64,000 nt of DNA from assembly GCA_030737875.1 (NCBI GenBank), contig CM060915.1:905394677-905458676 (forward strand), given 5' to 3'. The stretch is from Allium sativum (taxonomy: Eukaryota > Streptophyta > Magnoliopsida > Asparagales > Amaryllidaceae). The position numbers were made by a program, and so were the translations under genes. Positions 47,923-59,374 of the stretch are shown one piece after another (position 1 is the first letter of the stretch; each line of letters begins with the position of its first letter). The notes below the pieces were generated by a model. That model did no database searches and was not told where the DNA came from. It saw only the letters and a program-made list of their open reading frames with translations.

Positions 47923-48065
47923 TATACCACCCCAAGATTTTAGTAATAGCACAATTAATTAAAAAATGGATTAAATAAGAAATAGAATCATATAGATGTC
48001 TGAATTTAACTATGTAAATTTCACATTTGAGTCTATGGCCATTTTTTAGATAGTTTGATACCAAC
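47923..48065 (+). mobile_element. 3' LTR of chromovirus G, first 143 bases
   Basis: It starts TATACCACCCCAAGATTTTAG, the diverged counterpart of TGTAACAACCTAAGATTTTAG at 16762. It is cut at 48066 by LTR C1, and the remainder lies outside the window. Confidence 0.75.
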
Positions 48066-48835
48066 TGAAATGACCCACACCTCCCGGCCGGCCTAAATAG
48101 AAAAGAAGACGGATTTCTTTGAGAATACGACTCATCAGAACAAAGAACAAGAGAACATTTCATTGTTATTACAACAATTTACATCAGAGTACAAGATATC
48201 AAAGTACAAATAATATACAGTGGAAAAATATCATAGAATTAAATTACAAAACATCGAAATTTTAATATACATAAATATAATGTGCAGTAGAAAACATCAA
48301 CTACCACAGCTGAAGGAAATACACGGATACAAAGCTTTCCGAATATAGCTTAAGTCGTAATCCAGGATCATGCGAAAAGAAATATCTGCAAACCAAAACT
48401 ATTAGCTGCCCGTGTGGAAAATATGGGAACCCAGAGTTTAGGTGGAAAACAATAAACTCCGAATCAGTCATGGGACTGGTGTGAGAACTAAAACAAATAT
48501 TAACTTTATTAAAATGTTGGGTAAATCAAGGGACCACGCAGTGTAACACAGAGCGGGTTTTCGCCTATTAAGGTTTTATCATTTCAAAAGGTTTTATCAT
48601 ATCTTTTCACAATATAAACCAAATTAAGGTTTATAAAACTAGTCAGGATTAACGAGCCTTACCAAAGTAATCATCCATTTTATTATCCCAATACCAACCT
48701 ATTTATCCCATGGAGCAAAACTAGTAGTACTCCGTATCTAACACCCATTGTGTTATTGGTAAATTTAATTACAATTTAACGTTTCAAATCTAATTAAAGA
48801 TTTAACTATCACATGGAGTAAAACTAGTGGTACTC
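48066..48835 (-). mobile_element. C1: A-family LTR fragment on the minus strand
   Basis: It starts (plus view) TGAAATGACCC and matches the reverse complement of the A LTR end, for example 'ctgcccgtgtggaaaatat' against the 'attttccacgggcag' part of A. Relative to A, about 1.1 kb (A positions near 24660-25760) is missing, and it joins the block with 'aaagatttaactatc' (about 48800). It is cut at 48836 by LTR D; its other end would lie beyond D, outside the window. Confidence 0.75.
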
Positions 48836-49856
48836 TGTAACAACCCGCATTCTACGCATAGGAGTAACGTAGGATATTTATTTCTATCCCATATGAAGTC
48901 GTATGGTCATGTAACTTTGGGAAACAACCATTAGAGTCATTTCCTATGTTCATGATTTTTGTCGATTTTTAAATGACCGTTTTGCCCCTAGCTGATCTTG
49001 TTTTGGCCATAACTTTTGATTGGAAAGGAATTTTGACCTGAAACCACTTTCATTAGATTCGTTTGATGGTTTACCTTTCCATAGAGTGGTCACATGTGAA
49101 AAACGGACTTACCGTTTGGGAGGTATGGCTGAAATAAGGTTTGGAAGGTGAAAACTGCTTAACGGGCCAAATAGGGTGATTAGTGAATGGGCCCATAACC
49201 CATTTCGGGATTAGGGTTATGGGGAGGCTGAAAAGGGTTAGAGAATCATTTCATTTCAATTTTCTAGCCCCCACTTACCTCTTAGAAACCCTAAAAATGG
49301 TCTCCAACCTCTAGATCACCTCCAAATCATCTTCTAATCAAGGATTAAGCTTAGCAACATCAAACCAAGGGAGATCTTCACCAAATCAAGATAAGAGCTG
49401 CTGTTTAGCATTGGGATTCGCACCAAATCAGAGATTTATTTCAGATCTTAGTTTATTTGTGGCTAAGGTGAGTGATTTGCATAGTTCCTCACTAATTATG
49501 GCTAATTAAGGGTAATTAGTGTTAATTATCGAATTTAAACATGATAAAACTCTGGAAAAATATTTATAAAATTCGAAATGATGTTTTAGACCTCTGATAT
49601 GAATTTGGGTTAATTTGGTTAAGTTTTGCTAATCATATCATTAGTTTCACCTAAACATGCTTAAGGGGAAATATGGGGTTTTTGGGTATGTTTGATCCAT
49701 TTTACATGGTATGATTGTTGTTTTGGTGTTTGGGGTCACTTCTACTTGTTGCTATGACTATATGGTATGCTTTGTGATTGATTAGAATAGGTAGAATGGT
49801 CGAAAACGCCGTCGAGTGGCGTAAAACTACTTGCTGGAAAAGTGCAGGAAATAGAC

Positions 49857-50234
49857 CGATCCGGATCGGAACGGAGGGAGGACCCGATCCGCTCCCATAC
49901 TTCATTCTCCGATCTATTTGCTCTTCTCGTGGCATGCATCGTCCGATCCGACCCGCCTGACGTTCTCCGACCCGATCCGCCATGGTACCCCAACCCGAAC
50001 AGATGTACTTCGACGAGATTTGGAGACTACGACCCGACCCGAGTTGATCAGAAGAAGCCGATCCGAACCGTGGCAAATTGGAGAACTCTGACCCGAACCA
50101 ATGATGGTGACTGGACGTGGAGACCCGATCCGATCCATTGAGGTGATGATGACTCGATCCGATCTAGCGAAGGAGGATCACTCCGATCCGAACCGAACTG
50201 ATGGCTAAGGGGGAGATCCGAACCGATCCGGTGA
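49857..50234. repeat. Degenerate array of GATCCG/CCCGAC motifs
   Basis: Roughly 380 bases packed with variants of CCGATCCG, CCGAACCG and GACCCGATCC, on an otherwise AT-rich background. Periodicity is irregular. Overlapping open frames on both strands (for example 49842-50141) result from the lack of AT-rich stops and have no recognisable product. Confidence 0.8.
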
Positions 50235-50403
50235 TGACCCATAACCCGAGATGCAAAGGTAGTCCTAATGGAAGTTAGAGCTCAGGATCCAGTTGGGAAC
50301 CAATGAGTTCACTTCATGGTTGGGCTTTGCTGCGGGACGTGTGCTAAGGAGTTTTCGACGTTCATAACTTCGATTCACCATTGAAAATGAATGATGGGCT
50401 ACT

Positions 50404-50650
50404 TATCAGTGCAGTAGAGTCATTATGACTCGAGGGGCAAGGTGATGGTAGCAAGACTACGTTATCAGTGCAGTAGAGTCATTATGACTTGAGGGGCAAA
50501 GTGATGCGTAGTAGGACTATGAGCCAGTGCAGTGGGGTCATTGTGACTCCATGGGGGCAAAGTGGACATAGCAAAGGATTATTGGCTATGTATCAGTGCA
50601 GTGAAGCCATTTATGACTTTATGGGGCAAAGTGATCATAGCAAGGTATGT
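50404..50650. repeat. Four tandem repeats of about 59-69 bp in LTR D
   Basis: Units start at CAGTGCAGT (50407, 50466, 50525, 50594) and continue with 'gtcattatgact' and 'ggggcaaagtg'. The first three are spaced exactly 59 bp. Confidence 0.88.
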
Positions 50651-53600
50651 TGGGTGATCGAAGTGGTGAATATTGTATGCTTTATGCACTGAGTGAGAGA
50701 TGTGAGGATGGTTGTTATGCTTGATTGTTTGTCATCATTATGACATGCACACCCCCACCCCCGTTATCTTTACACCATTTGAAATGGAACCTTAGAGTGT
50801 TGTACAGTATGTAGTGCTAACTCTTTGGTTGCATATTTAATAGAGATCAATCAACACAGAATAAAATCCAATGTCAGACACACAATCCATTTACAAGTTC
50901 GTTCTGGGTCTGAACGAAACCGGAGGCACTTTCCTCGCATATCCATCCATCTCCAGGTACGTCTGGACGATCACCAACTGATTCCCTCATCCTGGGTGTA
51001 CAACCCAATCAAGATCATCAGTAATCACCCAAACGATGTGAAGACTTCCGGTCTTCAACCACCGTCTTCATCTTCGACATCTCGTCGAATCGGTTATTCA
51101 GAATGGGTATAAACCCGGCCTTTCTGAATAACCCACGTATATAATAAACGAATGTTACACAAACACAACAAACGCCTCATTCCAATTCAGAATATTCTTT
51201 TATTCACAAAATCACATTCTTAAGGAAAGGTTCCCATTAATTTTATCCAAGATAAATTCTTCTAAATTTATTCTTAATCCTCCTTTGGATATCATTTCAA
51301 ACTAGTCGGGATTAACGAACCACACCGAAGTAATTATTTATTTTATTTCCCAATCCCAACCTATATATTCCATGGAGAAAACTGGTAATACTCCACAACT
51401 AACACCACGGTGTTATCGGTAAAATTAATTACCATTTCACGTTCAAATCTAATTAAAGATTTAACTATCGCTTTGGAGCAAAACTGGTGGTACTCCATTC
51501 TCGATCACCTTTCAGATTTGATAATTTAAATTATCAATTCACATTTTAATCTAATTAAAGATTCATTAAAACTCCACTTAGTTTTAATCCTTTCAAAAAT
51601 CAACATCTTGCCTTTAACTGGGGTAAAGAACCAATGTCATCTAAAACACGATTCACGATAAACCCAAATCACATTTGATATTAAATACAAGGCTCTGAAT
51701 AGAAAATATATCGGCTTATATTCAATATCAAATTCTGAAACCAACAAATATCGTATTGGAAATAACGATATGAATATATCTTTCAAATCCCCATAACAAT
51801 ATTTGTATAGTCACGAAACCCAACATCGAAATATTCCAAAGATAATTTCGATTCAACTCCAGTCCAATTCACGTATGGGAATATTGATTATTTTTAAAAT
51901 CACTTTCAAATTCAATTTATTTATTTCAACAATAAATTGATTTTAATTCTAGTTCAAACTAGTTCATTTCGATAAAAATCTATTTTTATCTTTTCAAATG
52001 TGGAGTTTTTCACCCCAGTTCTTTCCAATTCACATATTATGATTTTACACAAATTATCAATATTTTTAATAATTTTATCAAGGCCCGTACAGTCGATTTC
52101 CATCAACGGCTATCGAACTGCACTTACAGCGACCTTTTTCAAATTTGATTTGGACATAATTCCAAATCCAACCGTTAGATTTCAAATTTCTAATATTCAT
52201 TGGAAAGCTCTTTTCGATACGACCCCAACGGTTCCGGTTTTAGGAGAATCCGACGGTCGGATCTCCCGCAACGTCCGTTTGAAATAAATGGTCGAAATTC
52301 ACGAACTGCCGCGGCGCGGCGCGTTCTATTCAGGCCATTATATATATATATAATATATATATTATATATATTTCGTCGATTTCCTTTTAAAACGAATTTT
52401 ATAAATAGTTCTACATTCGTTTCAAAACAATTTCAACTTCATCTTCAATTTCAAATCGATTTGATTTCAATTCAATTCGAGTTCATTTCAATTCAATTAA
52501 AATTCAAATTCGTTTCAATTCAATTCAATTCGAATTTACCTTCTATTTGATTCAATTCGAATTCGTTTCAAATTGATTTCAATTCAATTTCAGTTCGTTT
52601 TAAATTTCAATTTCAATTTAATTCAATTTGAATTCATTTCTTCTTTATTCGAATTCAAATTCGCTTCCTATTCAATTCGAATTTTAATCTAATTCAATTT
52701 GAATTTCATTTCAAAATATTTAATTTTGAAATCACTTTTCAATATTCATTATACAACGAATAAAATCGATATAAATATCGTTCGCGTCAAAATAACGCAT
52801 CTCTAATCAACACGGCTTTATATTTTTCAAAACTTCTTTATTCTATCTAACAAATGAATATTTATCCCATTCAACACATGAATCTATATTTCTTTCAACA
52901 CACGACTAATCTCAACACATGAGTACTGTCAACACATCACTATTTTTGTTATGTAAAATATTTTATAAACCTATGGTATCTATCGTTTGATTTTCAATTA
53001 GACTTCAACCGTAAAGTAGTTCTAATTTTAAATATGATAAAGATGTAAATTTCATTGTATAAAATATTTCACTCAACACATGAACATCGTCAACACATGA
53101 CTATTTCTATATTCAACACATGAATTTTCTTTTATAATATTCATTGTTGTCCCGATTGGAATGAGGCCCAATCAATCACCATATAACGTTAATTATATGG
53201 ATTCCATACAACACATGTATATAATAGCATTGATAAACAATCAACCATCATCCAAAGTGCACCACACAACTGCATAAGCATCAAATATAAATAATCGACG
53301 CTTACACAGTCTGTCGACCAATCGATCGACAATAATTAAATAATTGGGATTAGTGTACGCCAAATATCATCCCAACACCCATGTGGGGTTTCAAATCAAC
53401 AAACACATATTTTTGTTTGTGCAGTTGGGCGATGTGTAAAATTTATCGACCCAATCAATATCAGTCAAATCAGTGTATATAAACAAATCGGTCGATTTGT
53501 TTATAAATATTTATTTATTCACATTCACGTTAAAATTTATATTTTTAACGATAAAACATTTTATTCAACCTATGAATATTCTATTCGGTTCATTTATTCA

Positions 53601-54216
53601 ATAAAATGATATTTTTATTTTTCTAACATATTTTAGAAAATTTGGCGGCATAACGGCACGATACTAGAAACGGGACAAGGCCTAGCCTTATCCCCGGTCT
53701 AGTGAAGGCCCACGCCATTCACACATCATTCCAATCAATTTCATTTCACCAAACAATTCAGTTCCAACCAAATAATTTAACCAACTACACAACCAAACAA
53801 TTTAACAAGCAAACCATCCATGGTCTGTGGATGACGGGTGTCGGGTGCTACTAAGCACCGTCTGCATCCTAATATATATATAACTAAAAAAAGGAAATTT
53901 GAGTGAGAAGTTCTCACCGAAAGCTATCCAACTTCACGACACTTCAAATGTAGAAGTTTTCGTCGTCCTCGCCTTTTTATCACCTTCGTCGCCCGTAGTC
54001 ACTACATATATAAAAATCACACATTTTTATATTTTGATGTCTTTAAAATAAAAATCACATTTTTACTACGATGTTCAATATATAAAAATTATATTTTTAC
54101 TATGCTATTCAATATATAAAAATCGAATTTTTTCTTCAAATTCATATGGATAAAAATCGCATTTCCATACCGCTAATATATAGATAAAAATTCTATTTTT
54201 ATAACGCTATTCTCTA

Positions 54217-54421
54217 TATAAAGATTTCGCCCTTCTCTAAAATAAAGATTTCGCCTTTTCTAAAATAAAGATTTCGCCTTTTCTAAAATAAAGATTTCGC
54301 CTTTTCTAAAATAAAGATTTCGCCTTTTCTAAAATAAAGATTTCGCCTTTTCTAAAATAAAGATTTCGCCTTTTCTAAAATAAAGATTTCGCCTTTTCTA
54401 AAATAAAGATTTCGCCTTTTC
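54217..54421. repeat. Nine tandem copies of a 23-bp unit
   Basis: The core GATTTCGCC recurs at 54223, 54247, 54270, 54293, 54316, 54339, 54362, 54385 and 54408. The unit contains 'cttttctaaaataaa' plus the core. The inner copies are identical, indicating recent expansion. Confidence 0.95.
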
Positions 54422-54609
54422 TTGAAGTAAAAAATCATATTTTTACTTATCTCAAAATATAGTCTTTTCATATCTAAAAATATCATCTTTTCACTTTTCT
54501 TTCCTATTACAAAGACAAAACTGATTTTTTCATACAGTAATTATTTTTTTTAAAACAGAAATAAATTTAAATAATGTAAATAAAATAAATAAGAAAGCAA
54601 AACTTACTG

Positions 54610-54930
54610 TTTTTTTTTTTGAATGTCGGAGAAGAGGAGCTCGCAGGGGGGGCTTTGGCTGCGTCGGTCGTCGACTGTGGAGGGGGAAACAGGCGGCGTC
54701 GGCGGTGTGGCTTTCAGGCGGTGGTGGGGGTTGTCGGCTAGGGTTTTAGGAGGGAGGGGGGCGCGGTAGGTTTTCAGAAGGAAAAGGAGAAGAGGAGGAA
54801 GAAGAGGAGAGGGAGGCGGCGGTCGCTGGGGGGGCGCACCTCGCGCGGCGGCGCGATGGGGCTCCGTCGCCCTCCCTTTTTCTTCTTTCTTTTTTATTTT
54901 CGTTTCTGAAATGATACGGGGGGGAGGGCA
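54610..54930 (-). other. GC-rich island of C2
   Basis: This is the counterpart of the island in the A LTR, next to homopolymer tracts, with a proline-rich open frame on the minus strand (54604-54933). The frame is not conserved with the islands in A and is not called a gene. Confidence 0.6.
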
Positions 54931-55853
54931 CAATGAATTAAGGGGGAGGGAGAGAGAAAGTTTATTTTTAATTTTTTTTTTTTTTTAAAAGTTGACTTTT
55001 ACATACATCATCTAAACGAGGCCCACCGCCTGTCGTCCATAGCGTTTAACCCCCATTCCGAACACAATGGGATATGCCACGTAGGACAATTCAATCGTTT
55101 CGATCAGTTTCCCGTTAAATTTACATTTAAATCATTTTATTGAATTTTAAACGTACATTTCAATTTACCGGGGTCACATACTAACTCTATAAATTGCAGA
55201 AAAATATTTTCTAGCTTCGTATTGACGATACGGTCCTAATAAAACTAGTTTCGTCGAATTCTGAGACCGTTGGAAAAATGGCCAATTTCCAGTCGATTAA
55301 AATCAACTGAAACTGGTCAAACGCGTTTTCCTTTGCCACGCTCACATATTGATTCGAAAAATTATGCAATTTGGAATCTAGCAATAACTTTACATCACGG
55401 ACCCAACAAAACTGGTTTCGTCGAAATCCGAGGTCGTTTGCAAAATATCTGTTTTTAAGGGCCTGAATTCCATAGCGACTATTCAGAATTTTCAACTGGA
55501 CATATCTTTTGATTCCCGCTATGAAATTTTAATTTGTCGGATTCGTTGGAAAGATATTATCAATTAGATCCTATTATTTTTGGTTTCACTAAAATCCGGA
55601 TTGTTTTGCACCCGGTACATTCAATTGAAGTTTGAAATCGAATTATCGAACTACCGCGCCATTTTCAATTCTATTTATAATTATATATAATTATTATATT
55701 CTATCGGCGACGTCTATAATATATACGTTCGAATTATATTCAAAATAAATTTCTCGTCGATATTATTTAAAATAATCTATTTTAAATAATCAAAATTCGC
55801 TAAAATTGCCAAAATAAAAATTTTAAACTGGCCCAGATTTTCGGGTTGTTACA

Positions 55854-56005
55854 CAGGTCCAGGTTCAGGTATGTTTTAGTCTACCTGTTATTGTTCTGTT
55901 TAGATGCTTATCGCTCATACCAGGCTTTATGTCTGACCCAGAGTTTTATGTCTCCTCTTATTACTCTGGGTGCTCACACGAGCAGACTAGAGACAGGTTA
56001 GCTGC
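55854..56005 (+). mobile_element. LTR D, second segment
   Basis: It resumes 'caggtccaggttcaggtatg' after C2 and matches the window start (for example 'gtctcctcttattac' against 'gtatctcctcttattac' at about 245). It ends at GCTGC (56001-56005), the presumed target copy of element E. Confidence 0.7.
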
Positions 56006-59000
56006 TGTTGGATCTAGAATAACCCTAGAGGGGGGGTGAATAGGGTTTTTCACAGTTTTTAAATAGAATTGAAAAAACTGAACGAGATATATAATAATAA
56101 ACTGATCACAGAAAATAGCAGAAACTGAAATGCAGAAAATAAATCACACACAGATATACCCAGCTTCGGCAGAACCCTGCCTACTGCTGCATTTCTAAGG
56201 TTTCTACTAGGTGATAGAACAGTTCCCGCATACAAGACCATGTACACTCGCAAACCCCTGCTCCTATTCTAACCCTACGCTCAAAACCCTAGACTGAACG
56301 ATGTCCTCTCGATCAGATTCCTCAAATTACAACCCCGTAATCTGTATCCCAGAATTTTACAGACTCTGTAACTGACAGTCAACACACTGACTGATATCCT
56401 AGACTCTACAGCTCTAGACTCTGTTTGAACGGTTTTACAATTCAAAACAAAAACAAAACAAAAAAGGAAAACAAAAATTAAAATAAAAACCCTAGGAGTT
56501 AAATTATAGAAGAGGAGTTTAAATTAAGAAGGGGTCATCCCCTTTACACTCCAATATTAGTTTGGCCGGCCATTTTGTTAATTGGTCCACTCCTTTTCCT
56601 TTTAGCCCGGTCTCTTTGCTTCTGAGAATTGAAAATGGCGGCGGCTTCTCAAACTAGGGTTTTCTCCAATCGCTCCAGACTAAATCGATGCTTGATTGTT
56701 GACGTTGTGATAATTCCGAAGCTTGATTCTTTGATGGCTTTCCTCGTCTGACTTGGAGTTGCTCTCTGGCTCGAACGAATCAGTGAGTTCTCTGAAATTT
56801 TTTGCGTTGAAAAAATTGAACTATTTTGTGGGTTTTGATTTCTTGACTGTTGCGTGTGGATTCGATGCATAAACTGCCTGTGATGATGTGGTGTCATATA
56901 GGATTTCATATCCTTAACTTGCGCTCTGATTTCTTGAATGATTCGATCTGATTTTGTGGGATTCGATCTTCTATATTTGCCGATGATGAATTTGGTGTGA
57001 CTAAATAGGGTAAAAAAAATAGAAAACCCTAAATCACTCTGATTTCAATATATGACATGGCTGATTTGTTGCGTTGCCTCTTTTGGTTCCTTCGATTGAA
57101 ATTTTACTTGATGACTTTCTGGACTGCCTTGAATAAGTTCTGGAATTTGATTTGAATTATTCTTGCCAAAAAAAAAGTGATTGCGAGATTTGTTTGATCA
57201 AAACAAAACATTTGTGATTTCCTTGATTGTATCTATTTCTGGAAACATTTTGAACTCTTGCCAATTGTGATTTCATTTCTAGAAACACAGCACGATTTCT
57301 GAAATGAGAGATTCTTGCCCCACTGAGATTTTGCACCTTGCACTGATTTCATTCGTGGAAACTATTGAATGCACATACTCAAAATGCACACTTGATTAAA
57401 TCTGAAAAGAAATTTTTTTTTTTCATGCATGATTTACGCCATGTATTCATTTATGAACTGCTCCATAAACAACACTGTTTTGCATCTAATCACCTTGTAT
57501 TTGAATTTGGACTTGTTGCTGTGTATAAGATCGGCTTGTACTTCATTTTGCCGAGTTTGTTCAACCATTCTTGTATGATATCATGCAGTTTCACTGTATT
57601 CATGAACCATGCATTCACTTTGTATCCACACTGCCTTATGTGCTTTGTACCATCATTCTCATGCCAGTACATGTTTTAAAAAATGCACCACTTTAGAACT
57701 ACTTGGCTCTACCATTACCATGCTGGTTGAACTTGTATTTGTATGCTGATTTATCATTTTTAGACTGAACAATTCTTTTGGGCTCTGTCAAACTTGTGCA
57801 CATGTTGAAATGAACACTTTGATGACTTGTGACTGCTATATCCATGTTGTTTACAGTCCATTTAGTATTTTGCTACACTGTCCATTTGAATTGACTCGTC
57901 ATGATCACATTGATGCTGAAACATAGACTTGTTTGTGCTGCGTTGTTTCTTGTACATCATGTTGTGCATGTCAGCATTTATCACTTGAAGTAGCACAAAA
58001 ATACATTGAATATGTCTACTGCCATGATTCCTTTAAGTAGAAACTTCACTATTTATATGCTGTACAGTATGCTGACCTGATGTGTTACCTTAACCAATGT
58101 ATATTGCTGCACTGTTTGATTGTGCACTGACATGTTTACACAGTCTTGCCTCCTTGAACATGTAAATGCTTGATAAAACTGAGTTGGTCTGTCTCGACTA
58201 TTTATTCATTCATGTATGCCATTCTTCTTGACTGTGCTTGCACCATGTCTTACTGCAATTGAACATGACCTGCACTTGTTTGTTCCTGCTATGTCACTGA
58301 ATTTTATCACCATGCTCTGAATATCCCATTGCTTGTTCACTTGTGTTTATACATGAATTTTGGGCTGATCTGTATAAGCTCGACAACCTTGAACTGTGTT
58401 GGATTTTTGACAATTTTGGCTTGCATTGCTCCTCTGCATTTCCATTTGAGTTGAGCTGCCACGACCTTTTTGCTTGCATGATTTTTTGTGTTTCTTTGGC
58501 CATTTGTGTTGAGCTTGGTCCATGTGACTGCTCCACAGTTGCAATCTGATTGGCGTGGCAGTGCACACGTGTACACGTGTGTACATGCAGCCGTCAGACG
58601 AGTTGTCCCTGTCCCTGCATTGAGATATATGTGTTGTCTGCCTTGTGGTATTTACAGTGTATCACTGTGAATATCACAAGCTGTCTAGACACAGATTTAT
58701 GGTTTTATAAATCAGATCAAGTCATGAAAAAGGATGAGAAACACACCAGAAAACTGAGGCAAATAAGATTTTAAAAATAAAATTTATATTTGCATATATT
58801 CAGTATTATTTCTATTGCAGTATACTGTGTGTTTCTGTTCCATGTGTGACAGGTAAGCTGGGATGACTGGACTGACTGTGATGACAAGACTGACAAGCTG
58901 AAGATAAGAAGACAGTGTGTGGTGTCAATGAATGTATGAGTCTGTTTATACAAGTGAAAATGGATATATATGAAATGTAACTGTGTATATGTTATGTGTA

Positions 59001-59360
59001 TGTATGACTGAGTGACAATGAATGAACTGTACTGAGGAGCTGTGAGAGAATTGTACAAATATATGTAATAAACAAATTTGATTTAAATAAAATATCATTT
59101 TATTGTTGTCAAACGAACTTGACTATTATATTCTGTTTATATACAAGTACAATATACAGTGAATGTTTAAATAGTGGAGTTATACAGAGTTGTACTGTTT
59201 GAATGTTAGAGATATAATATTCAATTCAAATATTATATTCCTATCTGTGTTGTATATATAAAACAATACAATAACAAACACATTTATAATAATATATATT
59301 TGTTTGTTATCATCAAACAAAAATCATATAATTGTGTATACAACTGCGTTATATACAACA
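56006..59360 (-). mobile_element. 3' LTR of element E (3355 bp)
   Basis: On the plus strand it starts TGTTGGATCTAGAATAACCC and ends ATATACAACA, so on the minus strand the LTR runs TGTTGTATAT...GATCCAACA. The first 198 bases recur unchanged at 63803-64000. Open frames inside (57365-57679, 58294-58586 and others) show no recognisable product. Confidence 0.92.
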
Positions 59361-59374
59361 ATCTCCCCCTTTTG
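59361..59374 (-). other. Polypurine tract of element E
   Basis: The minus strand reads CAAAAGGGGGAGAT just before the LTR start, preceded by 'gtcatcat'. This is the polypurine signature of SIRE-type copia elements. Further GGGGGAG motifs lie at about 59440-59480 and 59586. Confidence 0.9.

Larger units (their letters stand above)
48836..50833 (+). mobile_element. LTR D, first segment
   Basis: It begins TGTAACAACCCGCATTC, a typical Ty3 LTR start, right after the A-family sequence of C1 (the possible target copy is TACTC, 48831-48835). It contains a GC-rich GATCCG-type array (49857-50234) and four tandem units of about 60 bp (50404-50650). It ends at 'tttggttgca' where C2 begins and resumes at 55854. 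A diverged LTR of the same family ends at 680. No coding sequence is convincing. Confidence 0.75.
50834..55853 (-). mobile_element. C2: truncated A-family LTR on the minus strand
   Basis: It reads as the reverse complement of the A LTR from about A position 25050 back to its start. It ends (LTR start) at TGTAACAACCCG on the minus strand, position 55853. About 1.2 kb of the LTR 3' end is missing at the left junction near 50834. It contains the AT-rich 'aattcaattcgaatt' tract (52430-52740), a 23-bp tandem array (54217-54421), a GC-rich island (54610-54930) and the 'cgtcgaaat' module (55250-55440). No interior region is attached, so it is a solo LTR or LTR fragment inside D. Confidence 0.82.

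Noticed and set aside
49702..50242. Cluster of long overlapping open frames on both strands
   Set aside because: The GATCCG-rich array has few stop codons in any frame; products are repetitive and not family-like.
54217..54421. Regular 23-bp repeats that could suggest a CRISPR array
   Set aside because: There are no spacers, the repeats are contiguous, and the DNA is a plant LTR.
54604..54933. 109-codon proline-rich open frame on the minus strand
   Set aside because: It comes from GC-rich low-complexity sequence in an LTR and is not conserved in the related A islands.
57365..58774. Several open frames of 60-104 codons in the E 3' LTR
   Set aside because: Overlapping frames on both strands with no motif, inside an LTR.
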